Positions 35,453 through 44,645 of a stretch of 64,000 nucleotides of DNA are shown in pieces; the stretch's first letter is position 1; each line of letters opens with the position of its first letter. Source of the DNA: Salinicoccus sesuvii (lineage in GTDB: Bacteria; Bacillota; Bacilli; Staphylococcales; Salinicoccaceae); contig NZ_JBHRWV010000010.1 in the NCBI RefSeq assembly GCF_042648145.1, forward strand, positions 1 through 64,000. The letters are read 5' to 3'. Position numbers and translations under genes: made by a program. The notes under the pieces are model-generated. The model had not been told where the DNA came from. It saw nothing but the letters and a program-made list of their open reading frames with translations, and did not search any database.

Positions 35453-35473
35453 CCCTAAAAGGCGAATAAGTTA

Positions 35474-35513
35474 AAAAAGATGCTACCGCCATTGTTAATA
35501 GCGGTAGCAATTT
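35474..35513 (-). terminator. Terminator of the aldolase gene
   Basis: Minus-strand TGCTACCGC/GCGGTAGCA stem followed by TCTTTTTT, directly after the aldolase stop. Confidence 0.9.
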
Positions 35514-35515
35514 TA

Positions 35516-36406
35516 CTATTTCTTATTGACCGAAGCATCGTAAATGGTATCTACAGCCTCTTTTAACTTCTTATCAAATTCCTCATCGGACTGGTTGACG
35601 TTAAGTTCCGCTGCCAGCGCCCGGGAGAAGCTTGCGATCAATCCTTCATTCTCTCTGAGTTTTTCATTTGCCTCGTCTCTTGAGTAACCACCGGAGAGGG
35701 CAACTACCCTGAGTACTCTCGGATGCTCGATTAGGGATTTATATTCATTCGCATGCGTCGGGATAGATAGCTTCAGCATGACCTGCTCGTCGCCTGTCAA
35801 CTGATCGAGATATTTCTCGATTTCTTCTCGGAGAATCTTTTCGGATTCCGCCTTGTTTTCACTGTAGACATTGACCTCAGGCTCGATGATCGGCATCAGG
35901 CCAGCGTCGAGAATCTGTCTGCCGACTTCGAACTGCTGATCAACCACCTCTTTAATACCTTGCTCGTTCGGTTCAAGAATGTTAGAGCGCATCTTCGTAC
36001 CGAAAATACCTCTTTCTTTTGCACGCTCGAGCAACTGGTCGAGTTCCGGCATCGGCTTCATGAGCTGTACACCATCTTTTTCATCGGCAAGTCCCTTGTC
36101 CACTTTCAGGAAGGGCACAATACCTTTGTCTGCAAGGTACTCAGCAGTGTACTTACCGTCAATTTCCCGATCCATCGTCTGTTCAAATAGAATGGCACCG
36201 AGAATGCGGTCGGCATTAAATGACGGGGAGGTGATGATGCGGGTCCGCATCTCATGCACGAGTGTAAACATTTCGTCTTCGTTGGAGTAGGCGTCTTCCT
36301 GAACACCATATCCGAGAAGTGCTTTTGGAGTACTGCCACCACTCTGGTCGAGCGCCGCAATAAATCCTTTTCCATTTTTTACTTTGTCGAACTGCTGCTG
36401 ATTCAT
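35516..36406 (-). CDS. fda: Class I fructose-bisphosphate aldolase
   Basis: Schiff-base aldolase of 296 residues, the form found in S. aureus as fda. The N-terminal KNGKGFIAALDQSGGSTPKAL is the family signature, and the barrel strands KVDKGLADE, TKMRSNI, PIIEPEVN and LKLSIPTH are visible; the lysine of LKLSIP is the expected Schiff base. The ATG at 36406 is eight bases from AAGGAG; a GTG three codons upstream overlaps that site. Monocistronic. The 261 bases upstream to the ugpC-like gene contain only promoter-like AT-rich sequence. Confidence 0.93.
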   Translation of the reverse strand: MNQQQFDKVKNGKGFIAALDQSGGSTPKALLGYGVQEDAYSNEDEMFTLVHEMRTRIITSPSFNADRILGAILFEQTMDREIDGKYTAEYLADKGIVPFLKVDKGLADEKDGVQLMKPMPELDQLLERAKERGIFGTKMRSNILEPNEQGIKEVVDQQFEVGRQILDAGLMPIIEPEVNVYSENKAESEKILREEIEKYLDQLTGDEQVMLKLSIPTHANEYKSLIEHPRVLRVVALSGGYSRDEANEKLRENEGLIASFSRALAAELNVNQSDEEFDKKLKEAVDTIYDASVNKK

Positions 36407-36667
36407 GAATTCCACTCCTTTTTTCGATTATCCATACTGAGTATTCCCTAAAATCGAAGGATTATAACTTCCTGATCCTTATATTGTAATTTTCCATTAT
36501 TACTACAGTTACGTCAAACCATAACGTCCCCAGGAGTCGGGTGGTTTGTAAATAAAGTTAAAAGCATAAGAGTTTGATGAATATAATGTGAATCATTTTA
36601 AAGGTTCTGTAAATTTTCTGATTCTGGAATCTTTATATGGTTAAATGCTGTTTGGAGGCGAGGAATT

Positions 36668-37783
36668 ATGAAGACTATAGAAATGACCGACATAACTAAG
36701 TCATACGACAAACAGAAAAATGTCCTCAACGAAATCAATCTGACGATAGAAGAGGGCGAGTTTTTTGTACTTGTCGGACCTTCCGGATCAGGCAAGAGCA
36801 CGTTGCTCAGAATGATTGCGGGACTTGAAGGCATAACTGACGGCATTATGAAGATTGACGGCAAGGCGGTCAATCATCTTCCACCGAAAGATCGCGACCT
36901 ATCGATGGTCTTTCAGAACTATGCGCTCTATCCACACATGAGTGTCGAGCAGAACATCCTTTTTGGACTGCAGGCAAAAAAGGTCGGCAAAGAAGAACAG
37001 CGCAGAAGACTGATCGAGACCACAGATATGATGGGACTAAGCGATTATCTGAAAAGAAAACCGAGGGAACTATCCGGCGGGCAACGCCAACGTGTCGCCC
37101 TAGCACGGGCAGTGGTCAGTCAGGCGCCGATATGCCTGATGGATGAACCATTGTCGAACCTGGATGCCAAACTGCGGGCAAGTATGCGCATTGAAATCAG
37201 AAGATTGCAGAAGCGTCTCGGACTGACGATGATCTATGTGACGCACGATCAGGTCGAGGCGATGACGATGGGGGACCGGATCATGGTACTACACGATGGC
37301 AGCATCCAGCAGATTGGAGATCCGATTGAACTCTACAATGAGCCGTCCAACCTTTTCGTGGCCTCTTTCATCGGCTCACCCAAAATGAATCTTGGCAGAG
37401 CTGAACTGAATACGGCAGAAGAGAGGCTGCTTGTGGAAGACATGCTTGATATTAGGGCAACCCAGACGTTGATGTCTGAAATACCAGCGGGTACAGACAT
37501 CACTGTCGGTATTCGTGCCGAACATCTTACATATGCAGAAAAGAATGAAGCCACGCACCATATGGAGGCAGTAAATGTAGAAAACCTCGGTAACGAAACA
37601 ACCATCGCTTTTGAATTGAATAATGAAATATGGACGGCGAAATGGCCAGGACAGTGGGATATCACAGTCGGCGAAATGGTACCTGTGAAGATTTCCTGTG
37701 AAGACCTTGCCATTTTTGACACCGCCAGTGGCAGGCTGATCCGAGCAGCCCGACCGACCTCAAAAGGCATGGTGACGGTATGA
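36668..37783 (+). CDS. ugpC: ABC transporter ATP-binding protein, UgpC/MsmK type
   Basis: Carbohydrate-type importer ATPase of 371 residues: Walker A GPSGSGKST, signature LSGGQRQR, Walker B ICLMDEPLSNLDA, H-loop YVTHDQVEAM and a C-terminal regulatory OB (TOBE/MalK-like) domain. It leads a cluster with two permeases and a lipoprotein; the start overlaps of four bases show coupling. Assigned to glycerol-3-phosphate or glycerophosphodiester uptake because of permease order and the nearby GdpD. MsmK-like shared ATPases look similar. Confidence 0.82.
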   Translation: MKTIEMTDITKSYDKQKNVLNEINLTIEEGEFFVLVGPSGSGKSTLLRMIAGLEGITDGIMKIDGKAVNHLPPKDRDLSMVFQNYALYPHMSVEQNILFGLQAKKVGKEEQRRRLIETTDMMGLSDYLKRKPRELSGGQRQRVALARAVVSQAPICLMDEPLSNLDAKLRASMRIEIRRLQKRLGLTMIYVTHDQVEAMTMGDRIMVLHDGSIQQIGDPIELYNEPSNLFVASFIGSPKMNLGRAELNTAEERLLVEDMLDIRATQTLMSEIPAGTDITVGIRAEHLTYAEKNEATHHMEAVNVENLGNETTIAFELNNEIWTAKWPGQWDITVGEMVPVKISCEDLAIFDTASGRLIRAARPTSKGMVTV

Positions 37784-38724
37784 GTACGATAACTCCGGCT
37801 ACTCGTCCATACAATGAGATGCAACTCACGTTTGAAATGGAGCGGCGGAGGGTGAAGAACCGTAATTTCATCAAAGGTATTTTGTTTCTTCTGCCTTCTA
37901 TCCTTCTTTTTAGCGTATTCCTGTTCTATCCAATGCTCAAGACAGTCTACCTGAGCTTCTTTCTGACAAATGCAAGTGGTGCGACCACTGTCTTCGTAGG
38001 TCTGCAAAATTACATACAGCTCTTCACCTCCCCAATATTTCTGAAGAGCTTCCAATCCACTTTTCTTTTTGTTCTGTACATCGTACCGACAACAATCGCC
38101 ATCAGCCTTTTTCTTGCGGTTCTGGCGAATGAAAAACTTAAGGGCATCGGTATTTTCAGAACCATCTTCTCATCCACGATGGGGATATCTGTGGCAGCTG
38201 CGTCAGTCTTCTGGCTGTACCTGTTCAACCCAACAATGGGTCTGCTGAATGAAATACTCAGCCTTTTTGGCATAGCAGGCATCGGCTGGCTGACCGATCC
38301 GACATGGGCGCTCATCGCCATCTCAATTACGACGGTATGGATGAACATCGGTTTCACATTCCTGATTCTCCTCGGTGGGCTGCAGTCGATTGATTCGAGC
38401 CTTTACGAAAGTGCTGATATCGACGGTGCGGGCTACTTTTACAAACTGAGAAGAATCACTGTGCCCATGCTGTCTCCGACGCTGTTTTTTGTACTTACTG
38501 TAACAATCATAAACGCTTTCCAGACGTTTGGTCAGATTGATATTCTGACCCAGGGTGGGCCCCAGAACGAAACGAACCTGATTGTCTATTCAATATATCG
38601 CGAAGCATTTGTAAACTATCAGTTCGGCGCTGCAAGTGCACAGGCAGTCGTCCTCTTCATCCTGATTCTGGTGATGACCGCAATCCAGTTCAAATTCGGT
38701 GAAAAGAAGGTGCACTACCAATGA
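37780..38724 (+). CDS. ugpA: ABC transporter permease, UgpA type
   Basis: MalF-family permease of 314 residues with six helices and the EAA loop (SLYESADIDGAGYFYKLRRITVPM). It pairs with the next gene, overlapping it by four bases, and with UgpC upstream by four bases. The substrate is inferred from context only. Confidence 0.82.
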   Translation: MSTITPATRPYNEMQLTFEMERRRVKNRNFIKGILFLLPSILLFSVFLFYPMLKTVYLSFFLTNASGATTVFVGLQNYIQLFTSPIFLKSFQSTFLFVLYIVPTTIAISLFLAVLANEKLKGIGIFRTIFSSTMGISVAAASVFWLYLFNPTMGLLNEILSLFGIAGIGWLTDPTWALIAISITTVWMNIGFTFLILLGGLQSIDSSLYESADIDGAGYFYKLRRITVPMLSPTLFFVLTVTIINAFQTFGQIDILTQGGPQNETNLIVYSIYREAFVNYQFGAASAQAVVLFILILVMTAIQFKFGEKKVHYQ

Positions 38725-39536
38725 CAATGCCACTCAGTCAGAAAATTATATTCTATTTGCTGCTGATTGTCTCTGCACTTTTGATATTCGCGCCAACACT
38801 GATGGCTTTTGTCATGAGTTTCATGTCAAATCAGGATATTCTCACCGGTAGCCTGCCCACATCTCTTACGCTAGATAACTATCGCCGGGCGTTCAGCACT
38901 TTTCCACTCATGGGTTATCTCGTCAACAGCGTCATCGTGTCGGTGCTGATCATGATTGGACAACTCATACTCTCAAGTCTTGCAGCCTATGCGTTCGTGT
39001 TCTTAGAATTCAAAGGCCGTGATGTGCTGTTCTATATTTTCATCGCAACCATGATGGTGCCGTTTGAAGCTTCGGTCATCCCGAACTTCCACATCATTAG
39101 GGACCTCGGCTGGATTGACAGTTACGCCGGATTGACCGTGCCATTCTTCGCCATGGCGTTCGGCACATTCCTGTTGCGGCAGAGCTTCAAGACAATTCCA
39201 AAAGAACTGCGGGAAGCGAGTTTGATTACCGGCATGGGAGATTTCAAATTCTATCTCACCGTCGTCCTCCCAGTCGCGAAGACGAGTCTTGTCACGCTTG
39301 GGGTGTATGGTTTCCTGACATCATGGAATATGTACCTGTGGCCACTGCTTGCGACGACGAACGATAGTGTACGCACAGTACAGATCGGGCTTAAACAGAT
39401 GCAGACGCAAGAACAGCTCAACCAGTGGGGGGTCATTATGGCGGGAGCTGTCATCGTCATAATCCCGACGCTACTGCTGCTCTTCTTGGGACAGAAGAAA
39501 CTCCAGAAAGGTTTGACGGAAGGTGCTTTGAAATAA
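38721..39536 (+). CDS. ugpE: ABC transporter permease, UgpE type
   Basis: MalG-family permease of 271 residues with six helices and EAA loop (ELREASLITGMGDFKFYLTVVLP). It completes the membrane channel with the preceding permease. Confidence 0.82.
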   Translation: MTMPLSQKIIFYLLLIVSALLIFAPTLMAFVMSFMSNQDILTGSLPTSLTLDNYRRAFSTFPLMGYLVNSVIVSVLIMIGQLILSSLAAYAFVFLEFKGRDVLFYIFIATMMVPFEASVIPNFHIIRDLGWIDSYAGLTVPFFAMAFGTFLLRQSFKTIPKELREASLITGMGDFKFYLTVVLPVAKTSLVTLGVYGFLTSWNMYLWPLLATTNDSVRTVQIGLKQMQTQEQLNQWGVIMAGAVIVIIPTLLLLFLGQKKLQKGLTEGALK

Positions 39537-39590
39537 TTTGGGTGTTAAAGATTCACCATATAAATATTAATGGAATAGGGAGTGTTTCAA

Positions 39591-40976
39591 TTGTTTAGAA
39601 AGAATCTCATGTTTTTGCTTGCTTTAGGAATTTTGTTCGTACTGGCTGCTTGCGGGTCAGGTGAGGAGGCTGAAAATACGGCTGAAGCAGACGAGTCTAC
39701 AGAATCATCAACCGAAGGTAGCAGTGAAGAAGCACCAGGAGAAGTGCAGACAGTAACATTCTGGCACTCCATGGGAGGGGCTGGTCAGGAAGCGCTGAAC
39801 AGTATTGTCGAAGACTACAATGCTTCCCAAGATGCAGTGCAAGTCGATGCTGAATACCAAGGTAGCTACGATGAGTCATTGACAAAATTCAATGCAGTGG
39901 CAGGCAGTGATAGTGCACCGACAATGATCCAGACGTTCGAAATTGGTACTATGTCCATGATCAACAGCGGACAAACTAAACCGATCCAGGATTTCATCGA
40001 TGAAGATGGCTACGACATGAGTTCACTTGAAGATAACATCGTCAACTACTATTCATTGGACGATACATTCCACTCTATGCCATTCAACAGCTCTACACCT
40101 GTAATGTACTACAATAAGGATGCCTTTGAAGCAGCAGGTCTCGATCCGGAAGCACCACCAGAAACATTCGAAGCAGTCGAGGAAGCAAGTAAGGCAATCA
40201 CGGAATCGAACACTGAAATGAAAGGTTTCGCCTTGCAGGCCTACGGATGGCTATGGGAGCAACTCCTTGCCAATCAGGGGGCACTGCTTCTAAACAATGA
40301 CAATGGTCGCGGTGATACAGCAACAGAAATTGGCTGGACGGAAGAAGAAGGGAAATCCATCTTCAACTGGGTAGAGAACATGGTAGAGGATGGCACTTTC
40401 GCGAACTACGGTACAAATGGCGACAACATGATGGCCGGATTCCTGGCTGAAGATGTTTCGATGTTTGTCCAATCATCTGCAAGCTCAAGAGACGTCATCG
40501 ACAATGCACCGTTTGAAGTCGGTATCGCATACCTTCCACATCCTGAAGACAAGGAACGTGAAGGTGTTGTCATCGGTGGTGCGAGTCTGTGGATGATCGA
40601 TGGCAAGCCAGAAGCAGAACAAGATGCAGCATGGGAATTCATGAAGTACCTACAAACTCCTGAAGTTCAGGCAGAATGGCATGTGGGTACAGGATACTTC
40701 GCCATCAATCCTGAAGCCTATGATGAAGAAGTTGCAGTACAAGCGCATGAAGAAATGCCACAGCTACAAGTGACGGTAGACCAGCTTCAGGAAACAACAT
40801 CTTCCTACGCGACACAAGGGGCGTTGATGGATATGCTGCCTGAAGGTAGAAAAGTGATGGAAACAGCACTTGAAGCAGTTTATAATGGCGCAGACGTGGA
40901 TGCAGAATATGACAATGCTGTAGAACGCTATAACCAGGCCATCCAACAGGCCAACCAGGCACGCGGCAACGAGTAG
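39591..40976 (+). CDS. ugpB: ABC transporter substrate-binding lipoprotein, UgpB type
   Basis: Extracellular solute-binding protein of family 1, 461 residues. Lipobox L-A-A-C with Cys21, then an acidic Ser/Thr/Glu linker (24-50), then VTFWHSMGG as in UgpB-like proteins. The TTG at 39591 is eight bases from AGGGAG; an in-frame GTG at 39582 overlaps that site. Together with the ATPase and permeases it forms a complete importer. Glycerol-3-phosphate or glycerophosphodiesters are the likely ligands given GdpD next door, but maltose-like sugars cannot be excluded. Confidence 0.82.
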   Translation: MFRKNLMFLLALGILFVLAACGSGEEAENTAEADESTESSTEGSSEEAPGEVQTVTFWHSMGGAGQEALNSIVEDYNASQDAVQVDAEYQGSYDESLTKFNAVAGSDSAPTMIQTFEIGTMSMINSGQTKPIQDFIDEDGYDMSSLEDNIVNYYSLDDTFHSMPFNSSTPVMYYNKDAFEAAGLDPEAPPETFEAVEEASKAITESNTEMKGFALQAYGWLWEQLLANQGALLLNNDNGRGDTATEIGWTEEEGKSIFNWVENMVEDGTFANYGTNGDNMMAGFLAEDVSMFVQSSASSRDVIDNAPFEVGIAYLPHPEDKEREGVVIGGASLWMIDGKPEAEQDAAWEFMKYLQTPEVQAEWHVGTGYFAINPEAYDEEVAVQAHEEMPQLQVTVDQLQETTSSYATQGALMDMLPEGRKVMETALEAVYNGADVDAEYDNAVERYNQAIQQANQARGNE

Positions 40977-40992
40977 AATTGGTGCTGAAGTA

Positions 40993-41030
40993 AAAATAGC
41001 TGTCACTCCGTGAGTGATAGCTATTTTTTT
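40993..41030 (+). terminator. Terminator of the ugp-like operon
   Basis: AAATAGCTGTCACTC pairs with GAGTGATAGCTATTT (one G-U) and is followed by seven T. The 234 bases to gdpD hold no other supported element besides its ribosome site. Confidence 0.88.
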
Positions 41031-41264
41031 GATTCTAGTTCCGCTTGTTTGGGATCTGGCGTGCTGATTATCGTTCGTTACGGGAATGATAATTTCTTTA
41101 AGATTATGTAAATATACAATATGAAGGAAGCAGATATGATTAAATGGTATATATAGAAGAAAATAAATACTGCTGTCCTGGATCAGCATCATATTGTCTA
41201 GCGATTATAGCGACAGAACCATTGAGTATTGTTCTAAACAACGCACGGATTAGGAGGAAGTTCA

Positions 41265-42032
41265 ATGCAAACGAAAATATATGGTCATAGAGGTGCCATG
41301 GGGGAGTACCCTGAAAATACGATGCTGGCATTTAAGAAGGCAATCGCAGCTGGCGTGGATGGTCTGGAAATCGATGTTCATCTGTCCCGTGATGGTGAAG
41401 TGGTGGTCATTCACGACGAATATGTCAATCGTACGACTGACGGTTATGGTGCAGTCAAAGATATGGATCTACGGGCACTGAAGTTGCTGAGTGCTGGCAG
41501 CGAGTTTGAAGCGTTGGATAATTATGATCCGACAACTTGGACCAGTGAACAGATTCCGACTTTGGACGAAGTGCTGAATCTCGTAGAGTACTATGGGATT
41601 GAATTGAACATAGAGCTGAAAACAAATGTATTCGAATATGAGGGGATAGAGCAGCGGGTGCACGAGATCGTGGCCGACCATAACTATCTCGACAAGGTCA
41701 TCTACTCCTCTTTCCACATGCCAAGCATTCTCAGGATGAAGGCGATATATCCGGAGGCAAGAATTGCCTGGTTGACCGACAAAGTACCGTTATGGCCGAT
41801 TGATCACATGGAGGAGCTTGCGCTTGAAGCACTGCATATCAGCTATAAGGCAATATTGAGGTACCCTGGTAGAATCTCTGGCATAGAGGACAGGATAAGG
41901 GTTTGGACGGTGAATGAAACGACGGATGCCAGGAAACTCATCGATCACGGTGTTGAAACGTTAATGACGAACTATCCTGAGAGAATGATGGCAATCTCAA
42001 GAACGCACCAAAAAAAGATAGAGCACATTTAA
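41265..42032 (+). CDS. glpQ: Glycerophosphodiester phosphodiesterase
   Basis: GDPD TIM-barrel enzyme of 255 residues that cleaves glycerophosphodiesters to sn-glycerol-3-phosphate and an alcohol. Active-site residues His8 and Arg9 (GHRGA), Glu35 and Asp37 (GLEIDV) and His50 (VIHD) are present. There is no signal peptide, so it is cytoplasmic like UgpQ and acts on diesters imported by the upstream ABC system. It has its own GGAGG but lies beyond a terminator, so it is at least partly separately transcribed. Confidence 0.9.
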   Translation: MQTKIYGHRGAMGEYPENTMLAFKKAIAAGVDGLEIDVHLSRDGEVVVIHDEYVNRTTDGYGAVKDMDLRALKLLSAGSEFEALDNYDPTTWTSEQIPTLDEVLNLVEYYGIELNIELKTNVFEYEGIEQRVHEIVADHNYLDKVIYSSFHMPSILRMKAIYPEARIAWLTDKVPLWPIDHMEELALEALHISYKAILRYPGRISGIEDRIRVWTVNETTDARKLIDHGVETLMTNYPERMMAISRTHQKKIEHI

Positions 42033-42048
42033 ATGTGCTCTATCTTTT
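42013..42048. terminator. Bidirectional terminator between gdpD and DoxX gene
   Basis: Perfect 18+18 palindrome (AAAAGATAGAGCACATTT and its complement) with no spare loop bases, overlapping both gene ends. Confidence 0.92.
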
Positions 42049-42390
42049 AATGTCTTCAAGCATGTCGGTCATTACTTTCTGTAGTGGCAGTCTGGCAAGT
42101 AGGCCCCATTTCGGAAGGTGGTCAAGACCAAGCTTTTCTTGGTGCGTATACATATAGATGTTGGCCGGGAAAACAGCCCATAAGAACTTCTGCATGCTTG
42201 AGAGCTGCCAGTTCTTTATTCTGCCGGTCAAAAGCAAAACGCCGAACACAAGTTCAAGGACGCCAGTAAAATAGGCGATGAATGTCTTGAACGGGATGAA
42301 TGCGGGAGTGATCTTTGCGAATTTTTCAGGCTTTAGAAAGTGTGCGATGCCTGCGAAGGTAAAAACGGTACCCATTATCAATCTTTTCAT
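42040..42390 (-). CDS. DoxX-like membrane protein
   Basis: Integral membrane protein of 116 residues with about four helices (TVFTFAGIAHFLKPEKFAKI, FTGVLELVFGVLLLTGRI). The segment FAGIAHF-KP--F is typical of the DoxX/SURF4-like family, whose role is poorly known and sometimes linked to redox or thiosulfate metabolism. Start at 42390 follows AAGGAG; the frame is open upstream to 42462 without a site. Confidence 0.75.
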   Translation of the reverse strand: MKRLIMGTVFTFAGIAHFLKPEKFAKITPAFIPFKTFIAYFTGVLELVFGVLLLTGRIKNWQLSSMQKFLWAVFPANIYMYTHQEKLGLDHLPKWGLLARLPLQKVMTDMLEDIKR

Positions 42391-42658
42391 CGTGATGCTC
42401 CTTATCAATAAATATGATTCCATTATATACCTCTTAAGGAGAGATTGTAAAAGCAGCTGCAAGTGGATGTCTTTTGTAATTTAGGGCATGCTTTAAAATG
42501 GCTCGAAATGATGTGTGATGTGCGTGTTAATCCACCTGTTTTAGCACTTTCATATTTGTACTAATACCCAGTAGCAGAGCCGATGGAAGAGGCAATTTAC
42601 TACCCGTAAAAAAAACTTTTTATTTTGCTTATTTTTTTAGTGAAAACACTTACACCAT
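42391..42658. other. Intergenic region without a recognised gene
   Basis: About 270 bases between the DoxX gene and the 39-residue protein gene. AT-rich, including a T-rich tract at 42616-42640. It should hold the promoter of the DoxX gene; I see nothing else that I can support. Confidence 0.4.
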
Positions 42659-42659
42659 G

Positions 42660-42668
42660 TGCTATACT
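42660..42668 (+). promoter_or_regulatory. Extended -10 promoter of the 39-residue membrane protein
   Basis: TG-C-TATACT, 31 bases upstream of the start codon at 42700. Confidence 0.55.
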
Positions 42669-42699
42669 TCGATTAATGTTTTTAGGAAAGGGGATACGT

Positions 42700-42819
42700 A
42701 TGGAGGCGACTTTTGTAGATTTCCTGACACAGTTCTTTGTAATGGCGACAGTGGGTGGTTTCGGTTATTTGGTATTTAAAATACATAATGATGCGTCGGA
42801 AGAGGAAAAAGCGGAGTAG
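42700..42819 (+). CDS. Small single-pass membrane protein (39 residues)
   Basis: Starts MEATFVDFLTQF, has one hydrophobic helix (about 11-29) and an acidic-basic tail ending EEEKAE. The gene has a GGAAAGGGG ribosome site six bases upstream, an extended -10 box, and its own terminator that begins within the last codons. I do not recognise the family. The complete expression setup makes it a real gene despite its size. Confidence 0.72.
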   Translation: MEATFVDFLTQFFVMATVGGFGYLVFKIHNDASEEEKAE

Positions 42820-42836
42820 ACACTCCGCTTTTTTTG
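42806..42836 (+). terminator. Terminator of the 39-residue protein gene
   Basis: GCGGAGT/ACTCCGC with four-base loop, A run before and seven T after; overlaps the coding end. Confidence 0.9.
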
Positions 42837-42841
42837 TTGCC

Positions 42842-43762
42842 TCAAACCTGCAGTAATATGATGCCAGAGAGTATCATCAAAACACCGATGATGCGTCTTC
42901 TGTCGATCGGATGCCGATGAATGCCGAAGAGCCCGAAGTGATCGATAACGAGACCAATTAACATCTGTCCGAATATCACACTCATGAGCGTCAGAGTCGC
43001 ACCTAGATGGGGTAGCAGAATGATGTTGGTAGTGACGTAGATTGCGCCGAGTGGGCCGCCCATCATGTGCCACCATTGAAGTTTCCCCGTACTCCTACTT
43101 GAAGTCTTAAAGCTGAGCCGTCGTGCTGTAGCAAAAGACAATACAAGCAGTGCCAGTGTCCCAATGACGAACGAGACTAAAGAAGCCAGAAAGAACGATG
43201 ATACTTCATATCTTAATGCGCTATTGATTGCTGTTTGTATAGGCGGCAGTGCACCTGTGCATAGTCCGAGCAGTAGCCAGCCATTGGATTGGCTCTGTGC
43301 AGTCCGAGCACTTCTTTTTTTATAGTTCATAAATATGATGCCCGCAAGCATGATGCTGATACCGAGTATTCGGAAGAGACCAAGCGGTTGTACCGGTGCA
43401 CCGAACCAACCGAAAGTATCCACCATAAGCCCGATAATCATCTGACCTGCCACGGTCATGATGACGGTTAGGGCAGCGCCTATTTTGGGCAACAGGATGA
43501 TATTTCCGGTCAAGTAGATAACGCCAAGCAGGCCACCTGTAAACCATATGTATGAAAAATCATGGGAAAGTATGAAAGAGGGTGCGAGTTTTCCCGGGTT
43601 TACTACAAGGTTAATTATGATGAGCAGGATCGTCCCCGTTAAAAAAGAATAGAATGAAGCAAGCAGCAGTGACCGGGTGAAGCCAGCGAGGCGACTATTG
43701 ACTGAAGTTTGTAATGGTACGAGCATCCCGACTGCTACGCCGAATATAAGCAGAAAAATCAA
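42842..43762 (-). CDS. DMT superfamily transporter, DUF606/YdcZ type
   Basis: Ten-helix membrane protein of 306 residues built of two related halves, each starting with a VGMLVPLQTSVNSRL-like or TGALPPIQTAINSAL-like segment, which is diagnostic of DUF606. Substrates in this family are unknown. The start is TTG 43762 behind AAGGAGGG. A Fur-like box lies 28 bases upstream, between this gene and the divergent nitroreductase gene, so iron may control it. Confidence 0.85.
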   Translation of the reverse strand: MIFLLIFGVAVGMLVPLQTSVNSRLAGFTRSLLLASFYSFLTGTILLIIINLVVNPGKLAPSFILSHDFSYIWFTGGLLGVIYLTGNIILLPKIGAALTVIMTVAGQMIIGLMVDTFGWFGAPVQPLGLFRILGISIMLAGIIFMNYKKRSARTAQSQSNGWLLLGLCTGALPPIQTAINSALRYEVSSFFLASLVSFVIGTLALLVLSFATARRLSFKTSSRSTGKLQWWHMMGGPLGAIYVTTNIILLPHLGATLTLMSVIFGQMLIGLVIDHFGLFGIHRHPIDRRRIIGVLMILSGIILLQV

Positions 43763-43787
43763 GCGTGTCCCTCCTTGTCATTGTAAG

Positions 43788-43806
43788 AATGATAATTATT
43801 ATCGTT
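43788..43806. promoter_or_regulatory. Fur-like box between divergent DUF606 and nitroreductase genes
   Basis: TGATAATTATTATCG (43790-43804) matches the 7-1-7 Fur consensus TGATAATNATTATCA in all but the last base. A wider 9-1-9 palindrome (43788-43806) has one mismatch. PerR and Zur consensus sites fit less well. Confidence 0.65.
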
Positions 43807-43830
43807 TGCTTTGTAAAAAGAAAACGAAGT

Positions 43831-43858
43831 TTGGTAATGTATAGTTAGTAATTATAAT
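43831..43858 (+). promoter_or_regulatory. Promoter of nitroreductase gene
   Basis: TTGGTA, 16 bases, TATAAT. The Fur-like box ends 24 bases upstream of the -35. Confidence 0.6.
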
Positions 43859-43880
43859 ACAGAGTATAGGAGCAATGGAA

Positions 43881-44459
43881 ATGAATGTTTTCGAAACAAT
43901 AAAGAACAGGCGCAGTATTGCTAAGATGAAGGATGTTCCGGTTGAACGGGAGAAAGTTGAAAAGATTCTTGAAGCAGCGATCTGGGCACCAAACCATCGC
44001 CATACAGAGCCGTGGAAGTTCTTTGTTCTGAGCGGTGAGGGCAGACGACCGTTATCGAGGGTACTTAAGGAAGTAGCCTATGGTCGTGTGGATGAGCCGG
44101 AATCAGAGGCGGGCCAAAAGCGTATCGAGAAAATCAGCCAGAAACCTATGGCTGCGCCGACAGTCATTGTAGTGGCCCTGTCTCCAGACGATGACCCGAA
44201 AGCAATCTATATAGAAGATGTATGTGCTGTTGCAGCAGCAACACAGAATATGCTACTTGCAGCACACGAGATGGGCATTGCTTCCATATGGAGAAGTGGA
44301 CCGATATTCGACACACCACCGGTCAGGGAATATTTTAATCTGGAAGAACGTGAAGAAATTTTAGGACTTATTTTCCTAGGCGAACCAGATATGGAAAAAG
44401 GCAATGTCAAACGTACGCCGTTTGAAGAAAAGACGACTTGGATTGAGTCGGACGACTAG
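43881..44459 (+). CDS. Nitroreductase family protein
   Basis: FMN-dependent NAD(P)H oxidoreductase fold, 192 residues. FETIKNRRSIAKM at the N-terminus gives the FMN phosphate contacts, AAIWAPNHRHTEPWKFFVL the second flavin-binding block, and LGLIFLGEPD near the end is conserved. The ATG at 43881 is eight bases from AGGAG; another ATG at 43875 is too close to it. The natural substrate is unknown. Confidence 0.88.
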   Translation: MNVFETIKNRRSIAKMKDVPVEREKVEKILEAAIWAPNHRHTEPWKFFVLSGEGRRPLSRVLKEVAYGRVDEPESEAGQKRIEKISQKPMAAPTVIVVALSPDDDPKAIYIEDVCAVAAATQNMLLAAHEMGIASIWRSGPIFDTPPVREYFNLEEREEILGLIFLGEPDMEKGNVKRTPFEEKTTWIESDD

Positions 44460-44645
44460 TTCGTTTCTGTTTAATCTATTTCTCAATCTTAGTTTATAGT
44501 GGCACGCCACAATATACTTCGAAGGTATTATATCAAGTGATATTACTTATACAGTCGTGGACGTTCTAGTCGCGCCGACAGCTCCTTTATGTGTCGTCCA
44601 ATGAAAGAGGGCTCGGCTTAAAATATTCACGCAGGAGGCATTAGA

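Noticed and set aside
37333..38055. 240-codon antisense frame over ugpC-ugpA junction
   Set aside because: Antisense to two coupled conserved genes; composition looks like a shadow.
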